Below are positions 8,012-12,752 of a stretch of 12,752 nt of DNA, in pieces. This DNA is from Lachnospiraceae bacterium. Its GTDB lineage: Bacteria; Bacillota; Clostridia; Lachnospirales; Lachnospiraceae. The notes beneath the pieces were generated by a model. That model saw only the letters and a list, made by a program, of their open reading frames with translations, was not told the origin of the DNA and did no database searches. Each line of letters opens with the position of its first letter. The stretch's first letter is position 1. The stretch covers positions 1 to 12,752 of the forward strand of contig JAJQID010000210.1 of NCBI GenBank assembly GCA_021199405.1, given 5' to 3'. The position numbers and the translations under genes were made by a program.

Positions 8012-8048
8012 ACGCCCTGCGGGTGTCCGCATTTCGTGCTCCCGAAAT
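8012..8048. other. Small hairpin cluster after the SPFH / RHH genes
   Basis: Three short inverted repeats lie between the ribbon-helix-helix stop and the pepF promoter: ACGCCCT..GGGTGT (8012-8026), GCGG-GTGT-CCGC (8019-8030) and ATTTCG-6-CGAAAT (8031-8048). None is followed by a proper T-run on the minus strand (only GGGCGTTTTAG), so a terminator here is doubtful and reading into pepF is possible. The 8012-8026 word recurs almost exactly at 9388-9402 in the other structured gap. Confidence 0.45.
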
Positions 8049-8055
8049 CCTGACA

Positions 8056-8259
8056 TCATTCAATATCAAACTTCGGCGGCTCATCCAGATCATGGGGCAC
8101 CGAAGCGCCGTTCTTTTTGCGCTGGCGCACGCACTCCGTCAGAAGATACTCGATCTGGCCGTTGACTGAGCGGAAGTCGTCCTCCGCCCAGGCCGCGATA
8201 GCGTCATACAGTTTTGCCGACAGGCGCAGGGGCACCTGCTTTTTCCCATTTTCTGCCAT
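8056..8259 (-). CDS. Small ribbon-helix-helix (Arc-like) protein paired with SPFH gene
   Basis: This is a 67-residue protein. Residues about 8-45 fit a ribbon-helix-helix DNA-binding fold of the Arc type: a short strand VPLRLSAKLYDAI, a helix AIAAWAEDDFRS, then NGQIEYLLTECVRQRKK as the second helix. The remaining tail is acidic and proline-containing (DEPPKFDIE). The ATG follows the SPFH stop after one base (TGATATG), so the two genes are almost surely co-transcribed and translation may be coupled. Arc-like folds often act as autorepressors or as adaptors. There is no toxin-sized partner here, so a toxin-antitoxin role is not supported. Function with the membrane SPFH protein is unknown. Confidence 0.85.
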   Translation of the reverse strand: MAENGKKQVPLRLSAKLYDAIAAWAEDDFRSVNGQIEYLLTECVRQRKKNGASVPHDLDEPPKFDIE

Positions 8260-8260
8260 A

Positions 8261-9301
8261 TCAGTACAAGCTTCCCGAATTCACAATCGGCTGAGCGTCC
8301 TTATTGCCGCACAGCACAACCAGCAGATTGGAGACCATGGCCGCCTTGCGCTCCTCATCCAGCACCACGGTCTGTCTCTCATTCAGGCGGTCCAGCGCCA
8401 TCTCCACCATGCCAACAGCACCGTCCACGATCATCTTTCTGGCATCAATGATGGCTGACGCCTGCTGACGCTGCAGCATCACCGCCGCGATCTCCGGAGC
8501 GTATGCCAGATAAGTAATCCTTGCCTCGATAATCTCCAGGCCGGCTTCCTGAACCTTACTCTGAATTTCGTCCCGGATTCTCTGCGCTACAATGTCGCTG
8601 GAGCCTCGCAGACTTCCCTCATCAGCGATTCCGTCCCCGGTGGTGTCGATATTCTCCGCCACATCGTATGGATAAAGACGAACAATATTGCGCAGAGCGC
8701 TGTCGCACTGCAGGGACAGATACTCCTTATAATTGTCTACATTGAAAACAGCCTTTGCCGTGTCCGTCACCCTCCACATCACCGCAATGGCGATTTCTAC
8801 CGGATTGCCCAGAGCGTCGTTGATCTTCTGGCGGTTATTATTTAACGTCATGATTTTCAGAGAAACCTTTTTGCCGCCCCCGTCATTGCCGACGGTAAGC
8901 TGCAGGCCGTTTTCCGCCTGTGTGATAAAAGACATGGGACCAGGATGGTCCACATCGCCACTCTGCTTTAAGCGGGTTTTGGCCGCCGGGTTGACGCTGA
9001 CGCAGAACGGGTTGACAAAGTAAAAGCCGGCTTCCCTGATGGTCCCCACATATTTGCCGAACAGAGTCAGCACCATGGCCTCCTGGGGCTTTAACACCTT
9101 CAGGCCCAGAAACGGAATCCAGCCCAGGCACAGATAAACGATACCCACCACCATCAGGGCAACCGCGAAGGCTCCCCAGGCTTCACCGGCCAACTGAATG
9201 CCAGCATACACCACAAGTCCAATCGCCGCCGCGTACAGTATGATGATCAGCAGCAGACAGGCCATGCCGTTTTTTCGATTGTTCAATACTTTTTCTTCCA
9301 T
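8261..9301 (-). CDS. SPFH / Band 7 domain membrane protein
   Basis: This 346-residue protein has two N-terminal transmembrane segments (about residues 12-35 and 41-64). A Band 7/SPFH domain starts at LKPQEAMVLTLFGKYVGTIREAGFYFVNPF and runs through the VEIAIAVMWRVTDTAKAVFNV strand and the ..AEAG-type helix KVQEAGLEIIEARITYLAYAPEIAAVMLQRQQA. The C-terminus is a helical stretch ending in VVLCGNKDAQPIVNSGSLY. SPFH proteins oligomerise at the membrane as scaffolds and often organise proteases or membrane domains, and this one lacks a recognisable NfeD partner. The ATG at 9301 has AAGGAG about ten bases upstream. It heads a two-gene unit with the ribbon-helix-helix gene. Confidence 0.92.
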   Translation of the reverse strand: MEEKVLNNRKNGMACLLLIIILYAAAIGLVVYAGIQLAGEAWGAFAVALMVVGIVYLCLGWIPFLGLKVLKPQEAMVLTLFGKYVGTIREAGFYFVNPFCVSVNPAAKTRLKQSGDVDHPGPMSFITQAENGLQLTVGNDGGGKKVSLKIMTLNNNRQKINDALGNPVEIAIAVMWRVTDTAKAVFNVDNYKEYLSLQCDSALRNIVRLYPYDVAENIDTTGDGIADEGSLRGSSDIVAQRIRDEIQSKVQEAGLEIIEARITYLAYAPEIAAVMLQRQQASAIIDARKMIVDGAVGMVEMALDRLNERQTVVLDEERKAAMVSNLLVVLCGNKDAQPIVNSGSLY

Positions 9302-9336
9302 GATTCATTATCTCCTTCTCATTTGCCACTTTATTT

Positions 9337-9365
9337 ACTATAAAAGTGTTCTCAATAGACAATCA
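9337..9365 (-). promoter_or_regulatory. Possible promoter of the SPFH / RHH unit
   Basis: On the minus strand TATAGT (9342-9337) is a good -10 about 36 bases before the SPFH start. The element 17 bases upstream (TGATTG) is a poor -35. A second reading, TTGAGA-N16-TAAAGT, overlaps it. The same bases read on the plus strand give TATAAA, so divergent overlapping promoters are possible. Confidence 0.3.
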
Positions 9366-9584
9366 GATGGGCAAGCTTACACAAGGTACGCCCTTTGGGT
9401 GTGCTTGCACAGATGATTGGATATTAGAGAACCTGACCTGTATGAGCAGATTGCGAATGCAGGCAGCGATTGCGGAGCAATCGACTTTTATTCATAGTGA
9501 TGTCCGCGTCAGCGGACATATCCGTTTTGCATTGATTGCTCCTTAATGATATCATTTTGATATCATTATGTCAATATTTTTTTG
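9351..9584 (+). ncRNA. Candidate structured RNA or dispersed hairpin element
   Basis: This gap has no protein gene. It has a closing helix CAATCA/TGATTG (9360-9365 with 9414-9419) around GCAAGC/GCTTGC (9371-9376 with 9403-9408). It also has CCTGTAT/ATGCAGG near 9438-9463, CGATTGC-GGA-GCAATCG (9467-9483) and ATGTCCGC-GTCA-GCGGACAT (9500-9519). GGAGCAATC (9474-9482) can instead pair with GATTGCTCC (9534-9542). Imperfect pairs are G-U when read on the plus strand but A-C on the minus strand, which favours a plus-strand RNA. A weak plus-strand promoter (TTCTCA-N17-TATAAA, 9316-9344) and an end hairpin fit. No known RNA family was recognised. A dispersed palindromic repeat is the main alternative. 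Confidence 0.35.
9544..9583 (+). terminator. Perfect palindrome with downstream T7, possible plus-strand terminator
   Basis: TAATGATATCA (9544-9554) and TGATATCATTA (9558-9568) form a perfect 11-bp inverted repeat around TTT. Each arm contains the self-complementary TGATATCA. On the plus strand a run of seven T (9577-9583) follows after eight bases. That offset makes it a weak terminator. It could also be a protein-binding palindrome. Confidence 0.4.
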
Positions 9585-9627
9585 AATAATTATTCCAGGC
9601 CTGACAATGTGCTGCCTGACAATATAA

Positions 9628-9666
9628 AAGTCACAGATTTTAAACTGAATCAAAAATCTGTGACTT
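9628..9666 (-). terminator. Terminator of the Rpn-family gene
   Basis: A perfect 14-bp stem, AAGTCACAGATTTT (9628-9641) with its complement (9653-9666), has an 11-base loop. It lies 36 bases past the Rpn stop. On the minus strand it is followed by TTATATT, after a stem ending in CTT. It isolates the Rpn gene from the SPFH unit. Confidence 0.85.
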
Positions 9667-9701
9667 ATGCATATCAATTATAATTTTATGAATCCTTCCT
9701 T

Positions 9702-10760
9702 TTATGCCAATGTAAGCAGTTCATCGCTCAGCCGCCTCACTGTATCAATCGGCAAGTCCTGATAATATGCAATCTGCTCCATCGTTAATTTCCCCTCCCG
9801 GAGCATCTTCATTGCAGCTTCTGTTCTCGTTTTTTCAACTGCATCCCTGGTTACTTTCTCTGTCACACTCCTGGTTACTTCCTCCGTCACACTTCTGGTT
9901 ACTTCCTCCGCCTTTTTCGCGACCTCTCTCTCAAGCTCTCTCTCAAACTTCTCCTGATATTTCTCCTGATATTTATTTTCATAATAAATCTCCACAAAGA
10001 AATCCCGATCGATTCCAAACTCCATCATGGTCATTACCTCCGTTTCCCTGCTTTCCAGATACTCTTTCAATATGTTGTGCTCCCTGCAAATTCTGATCGT
10101 CTCCGCAATTGTCTGCCTGCTTCTTCCATACAATTGATACTGCTCTGTGTAAACTCTGCAAAAGTTCACATACTGTCCGATAATATCCTCCTCACCATCC
10201 TCACCGGAAGCCGCGCTTCCATAAATCATCTTTACCGTCACATCAACCGCACATTTCTCACCTCCAAAAAATTCGTCCGTAAGCGAAAGCTCATCCGGTC
10301 TTTTCCCCCTGTCCCCGGTATAGATCACATACAGCTCCATTCTGGGCAGGCATACCTTTTTGCTCCCATACAGGTTGCTTTTATGCTGAGCAAAATATTT
10401 CCGTAGTGTTTCCGCGAGATAAAGAAAGCCTCTGATGACCACGTTGACTGACCAGGTGCTCTGCGCCTCTGTCAAAATCATCATCCTGTCTCCCACAAGA
10501 AACCCCAGGTCATTGTACGGGCCATCTACAAGGACATTATCAATCGTAATGTTGACAAGATTCTCCTCCGTGGCTGACCCATCCTCCGGATGCAGCGCTC
10601 TGTAAAACTGCATCAGATATCTTTTATCTCGAAAAAGATGGGTAAAGACACTGTCCCGCACAGTGCGCTTCGCCTGTGGCTCGTTTAAGCTGCTCCCAAC
10701 AGCCATAATGTCTGTTGTTTTCTCTTTAGAAGATGTAAAAATATCATTTTCTGAGTGCAT
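9702..10760 (-). CDS. Rpn-family recombination-promoting nuclease / PD-(D/E)XK transposase-like protein
   Basis: This 352-residue protein matches the Rpn / PD-(D/E)XK nuclease family transposase group. The N-terminal RDSVFTHLFRDKRYLMQFYRAL is typical, and the nuclease core shows D84 in YNDLGFLVG and E98-x-Q100 in ILTEAQST. Residues about 262-315 form a highly charged coiled-coil linker made of short tandem repeats. The C-terminus MLREGKLTMEQIAYYQDLP..TVRRLSDEL is the small helix-turn-helix-like tail seen in the family. E. coli Rpn proteins cut DNA and stimulate RecA-independent recombination. Members are multicopy and vary between strains. It looks intact. The first ATG (10760) has GGAG ten bases upstream. 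The base composition appears lower in GC than the flanking pepF and galactanase genes by eye, in line with horizontal spread. Confidence 0.88.
   Translation of the reverse strand: MHSENDIFTSSKEKTTDIMAVGSSLNEPQAKRTVRDSVFTHLFRDKRYLMQFYRALHPEDGSATEENLVNITIDNVLVDGPYNDLGFLVGDRMMILTEAQSTWSVNVVIRGFLYLAETLRKYFAQHKSNLYGSKKVCLPRMELYVIYTGDRGKRPDELSLTDEFFGGEKCAVDVTVKMIYGSAASGEDGEEDIIGQYVNFCRVYTEQYQLYGRSRQTIAETIRICREHNILKEYLESRETEVMTMMEFGIDRDFFVEIYYENKYQEKYQEKFERELEREVAKKAEEVTRSVTEEVTRSVTEKVTRDAVEKTRTEAAMKMLREGKLTMEQIAYYQDLPIDTVRRLSDELLTLA
9847..9918 (-). repeat. 24-base tandem repeat inside the Rpn-family gene
   Basis: Units start at 9847, 9871 and 9895. The second unit is CTGGTTACTTCCTCCGTCAC plus ACTT. 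The first differs at three or four positions and the third is identical for its first 16 bases. They encode the 8-residue repeats EVTRSVTE / EVTRSVTE / KVTRDAVE of the coiled coil. The 24-base period keeps the frame when copies are lost or gained. Confidence 0.9.
9951..9974 (-). repeat. 12-base tandem repeat inside the Rpn-family gene
   Basis: CTCCTGATATTT occurs twice in exact tandem and encodes KYQEKYQE. Just before it (about 9926-9950) two near copies of CTCTCTCAAGCT encode ERELEREV. Both periods are multiples of three, so length change would stay in frame. Confidence 0.9.
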
Positions 10761-10775
10761 TTTTACTCATCTCCT

Positions 10776-10804
10776 ATTTTAACAGAAAAATCTGTCCTTT
10801 TCAA
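10776..10804 (-). promoter_or_regulatory. Promoter-like element right in front of the Rpn-family gene
   Basis: On the minus strand TTGAAA (10804-10799) and TAAAAT (10781-10776) are spaced 17 bases, a good sigma-A match. The Shine-Dalgarno GGAG (10774-10771) follows only one base after the -10, so transcription from here would start near 10769 and leave the ribosome site out of the message. Either expression is leaderless and weak, or another promoter upstream is used (for example the TATACT at 10877-10872, which lacks a good -35). Confidence 0.45.
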
Positions 10805-10931
10805 CCATTGATTTAAAAACTGTAACAATGCTTCAATGGATGTTACTATTCACAGGTTCGTCAATGGAGAGAGTATATCATCATTATTTGTCGCATGTGG
10901 TCGTTATATCGTCACTTTAGTTTTGCAAAAG

Positions 10932-10978
10932 AAAAAGCCGCGGATTTTGACAAAATTCAACAATCCGCGACTTTTTTT
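10932..10978 (-). terminator. Bidirectional-looking terminator after the galactanase gene
   Basis: CGCGGATT (10939-10946) pairs perfectly with AATCCGCG (10962-10969), extended by a G-C pair past one mismatch and by an A-tract facing a T-tract. On the minus strand the stem is followed by TTTTTCTTTTG, and on the plus strand by TTTTTTT. It starts 28 bases past the galactanase stop. Confidence 0.85.
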
Positions 10979-11006
10979 AAATCATTATCACTATTATCAG
11001 CCGTAA

Positions 11007-12446
11007 TCATCCCTCTTTATTCCACCGATACGCTCCCATCACCGGCAGCAGCTTATGCTCAAAATCAAAAAGGGTGGTATTGGACACCAGATTGACGTCC
11101 ACCTGGTCGTCCGCCTCCTTCAGCGCCCAGCCGATACCGGTCTGCTCCACCATCACCGGATCCCAGTACAGATCCCCCAGGCACCCATGTCCCGTTCCCA
11201 GCCCCACGCTCTTTAAACCATTAAATAAATCCTCCATGAAATGCTTCTGTCCCAGAGGAGTACTGCCGTAGAAATCGCCGTCCTTCGGATAGGGTCCGTT
11301 GTGCTCCAGCTGTCCCGGATAGCCATCCGGGCGCACAGGGCTGAAATTATATCCCGTCTCCATGATCATGATATCCTTCTGATAACGCTCAATCATTTTA
11401 TTGCAGAATTCCACCACCGTGTCCACATCCTTATTGAACCAGAAGGGATAGTAGGAGGGACCGATGACATCATAGGGAACACCGTATTTTACACAGTTAT
11501 CAAAGAAATTATAATATTTGTCATACTGCCCGGCGTTGTCCAGATGCATAATGACGCGACTGTCAGGACAGATGTCCGTCACTGCCCTGCTGCCGGCGGA
11601 CAAAAGCCTCGCCAGATTCTCCCACTTTGTGTAATGTCCATAGGGATACAGGATTCCTCCCTGAATCTCATTTCCGATGGAAACAAATTCAGGCTCTGTG
11701 CCCTGGGCTTTCATGGCTCTCATCACATCACAGGTGTACTGATATACCAGCTTGCAAAGCTTATCCAGCGTCTGCGCCTCATCAAGCCCTGCCAGCTCCT
11801 TCTCCCAGCGCTGAGGCATCCTCTGCGCGTCCACATTGGTCCAGTAATCACTGTAATGAATGGTCAGCTCCAGCTCCATGCCCAGAGCCTTCGCCCGCTT
11901 TGCCAGCCCCAGCACATCCTGGAGAGTCATGTATCCTTCCTTACAATAATAGGAGCCGTTGCCCCGGCCCTTGCCGGGATTGTCATAGACGCGAAGCCGG
12001 GCGATATTCCAGCCGTTGGCTGCCAGAAGCTCCAGCGCATCCGCTTTCCCGCCATCCTCGCCATGAAAAGCCGCCCCTTCCGCCTCCAGCCAGGAAAGCT
12101 CGGAAATATCGCCGCCCTTATAAAAGCGATACGGAGCGGACTGGTTCGCCTCCCTGACCAGCTCCAGATTCTGAACTCCCATACTGTCCGGCTCACAGCT
12201 TTTGATGTGAAGTCCCACACGGGCTGTGCCGTCGTCCCCCACCCGAATGCCTCTGACCACCGCCCTGCGGGGGCCTTCCGTTACTCCTCCCGTTGTCAGC
12301 GGCAGGGTGGTGGTACACTCCTTCTGTCCCTTTCCTCTTCCGTAGAGAACGCCGCAGTTGTAGGCTCCTACGTTCACCACCTCCGCGGTGAGATAATAAT
12401 ATCCAGGCTCCAGCCCCTCATAATCCTTTTGTATTTCCATTTTCAC
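11007..12446 (-). CDS. GH53 endo-beta-1,4-galactanase, no signal peptide
   Basis: This 479-residue protein carries a glycoside hydrolase family 53 catalytic domain from about residue 106 (FYKGGDISELSWLE). The acid/base glutamate is E260 in FVSIGNEIQGG and the nucleophile E363 in MIMETGYNF. Other family features are NIARLRVYDNP, TIHYSDYW and GPSYYPFW. GH53 enzymes cut beta-1,4-galactan side chains of pectin. Residues about 1-100 look like a beta-sandwich accessory module ending at LELVRE, perhaps carbohydrate-binding, but I cannot name its family. There is no signal peptide or anchor, so the enzyme seems cytoplasmic and would act on imported galacto-oligosaccharides. The GTG start at 12446 overlaps a 28-codon leader ORF by GTGA. 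ATG at 12440 is the alternative. An in-frame TGA lies further upstream. Confidence 0.9.
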   Translation of the reverse strand: MKMEIQKDYEGLEPGYYYLTAEVVNVGAYNCGVLYGRGKGQKECTTTLPLTTGGVTEGPRRAVVRGIRVGDDGTARVGLHIKSCEPDSMGVQNLELVREANQSAPYRFYKGGDISELSWLEAEGAAFHGEDGGKADALELLAANGWNIARLRVYDNPGKGRGNGSYYCKEGYMTLQDVLGLAKRAKALGMELELTIHYSDYWTNVDAQRMPQRWEKELAGLDEAQTLDKLCKLVYQYTCDVMRAMKAQGTEPEFVSIGNEIQGGILYPYGHYTKWENLARLLSAGSRAVTDICPDSRVIMHLDNAGQYDKYYNFFDNCVKYGVPYDVIGPSYYPFWFNKDVDTVVEFCNKMIERYQKDIMIMETGYNFSPVRPDGYPGQLEHNGPYPKDGDFYGSTPLGQKHFMEDLFNGLKSVGLGTGHGCLGDLYWDPVMVEQTGIGWALKEADDQVDVNLVSNTTLFDFEHKLLPVMGAYRWNKEG

Positions 12447-12529
12447 ACAGCACGGGACACTTCCCCGTTCCTCCCTCTGTTTTTGTTTTCACCTGCGGAT
12501 TTCCATTCACTCAGACATTTATCAGTCAT
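12443..12529 (-). CDS. Putative 28-residue leader ORF coupled to the galactanase
   Basis: An ATG at 12529 preceded by AGGGAAG at six bases opens a 28-codon frame that begins MTDKCLSEWKSAGENK and ends ..SRAV. Its TGA overlaps the GTG of the galactanase in the classical GTGA arrangement. The peptide is hydrophilic and basic, with no membrane segment and no run of regulatory codons, so no attenuation mechanism is evident. It may exist to deliver ribosomes to the weakly initiated GTG. Short frames with a ribosome site can also occur by chance. Confidence 0.4.
   Translation of the reverse strand: MTDKCLSEWKSAGENKNRGRNGEVSRAV
12452..12475 (-). promoter_or_regulatory. Shine-Dalgarno plus hairpin before the galactanase GTG
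   Basis: GGGAGG (12475-12470) lies 23 bases before the GTG, too far for direct use. Between them ACGGGG-AAGTG-TCCCGT (17 bases, 12468-12452) can fold into a tight hairpin with five Watson-Crick pairs and one G-U pair. Folding would shorten the effective spacing to six bases. This is inferred geometry, not shown function. Confidence 0.35.
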
Positions 12530-12560
12530 TGATTTCTTCCCTGAGAATAGGCTCTTTTTC

Positions 12561-12752
12561 TTATTCCCCATTCACAATCAAAACCGCCGCTTCCATCGCT
12601 CCCAGCCTGCCCTCAAACTCTTTTTCCCGAATTAATTCCATCAATCCGACGTATTCCGTCAGGTCAACCTCCTGTGTTCCGCAATTACATATCATTGACA
12701 TTTTCTCATTCCCATCAGCCCGGACAATCGTCAATAGCCCCTTTTCATCCTC
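12561..12752 (-). CDS. C-terminal fragment of an unrecognised protein (5' end outside window)
   Basis: An open frame enters from the right edge and runs 63 codons to TAA at 12563-12561. The visible part includes GLLTIVRADGNEKMSMICNC, then an acidic helical stretch (DLTEYVGLMELIREKEFEGRLGAMEAAVLIV) and ends NGE. The CNCG pair of cysteines could be a metal or disulfide site, but nothing else supports that. I do not recognise the family. It ends 114 bases before the galactanase GTG with no hairpin terminator between, so the two may share a transcript. Confidence 0.55.
   Translation of the reverse strand, partial: EDEKGLLTIVRADGNEKMSMICNCGTQEVDLTEYVGLMELIREKEFEGRLGAMEAAVLIVNGE

Noticed and set aside
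8056..8259. Toxin-antitoxin antitoxin
   Set aside because: The ribbon-helix-helix fold fits antitoxins, but no small toxin gene adjoins it. The neighbours are an SPFH protein and PepF.
9847..9974. CRISPR array
   Set aside because: The 24- and 12-base repeats are contiguous, without spacers, and encode a regular coiled coil.
10822..10846. Operator palindrome GTAACA...TGTTAC upstream of the Rpn gene, and three copies of TCAATGG nearby
   Set aside because: Arms of only six bases with a 13-base gap and a seven-base word in AT-rich DNA are too weak to call a site.
11241..12635. 464-codon open frame on the plus strand
   Set aside because: It is antisense to the GH53 galactanase, whose catalytic motifs are unmistakable. 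Composition is histidine/arginine/leucine-rich with no domain and no ribosome site, which is typical of a shadow frame.

Overview
The window looks like a chromosomal segment of an anaerobic gut-type Firmicute, most likely a Lachnospiraceae / Clostridium cluster XIVa species. The reasons are strong AGGAGG-type ribosome sites, sigma-A-like promoters in AT-rich gaps, U-tailed hairpin terminators, a lipoprotein solute-binding protein, PepF, an Rpn-family protein and a GH53 galactanase. The taxon is inferred from gene style, not from a marker gene. All convincing protein genes lie on the minus strand, so transcription runs from high to low coordinates. Large plus-strand reading frames are antisense shadows.

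Reading in the direction of transcription, the right edge (12752-12561) holds the C-terminal 63 codons of an unrecognised gene. A possible 28-codon leader ORF (12529-12443) follows and overlaps the GTG start of a GH53 endo-beta-1,4-galactanase (12446-11007) by GTGA. The galactanase has no signal peptide and ends in a strong hairpin terminator. Next is an Rpn-family PD-(D/E)XK nuclease/transposase-like gene (10760-9702) with slippage-prone tandem repeats in its coiled-coil linker and its own terminator. The 400-base gap at 9302-9701 is rich in hairpins and may encode a plus-strand structured RNA or be a dispersed repeat. A membrane SPFH/Band-7 protein (9301-8261) is followed after one base by a ribbon-helix-helix protein (8259-8056). 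Then comes pepF (7898-6093), with promoter, perfect Shine-Dalgarno and terminator all visible.

The centre of the window is a five-gene operon (5853-1030). It encodes a Tat-type lipoprotein solute-binding protein, two permeases and an ATPase of the polyamine / ferric iron / 2-aminoethylphosphonate ABC importer group, and last a PHP-domain metallohydrolase. The last three genes overlap end to start (TGATG, ATGA). The promoter has a good -10, a poor -35 and an upstream TTTACA-N4-TTTACA direct repeat that resembles Bacillus-type PhoP half-sites. Together with the hydrolase this suggests uptake and cytoplasmic cleavage of a phosphorus-containing organic compound, but the substrate is not proven. 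The operon ends in a long hairpin, and a TetR-family regulator (773-69) with its own promoter follows. The left edge is ten perfect CTGT repeats.

The items most worth a second look are the structured gap at 9350-9584, the PhoP-like operon promoter with the terminal PHP hydrolase, the galactanase leader ORF and hairpin-spaced ribosome site, and the SPFH/ribbon-helix-helix pair.
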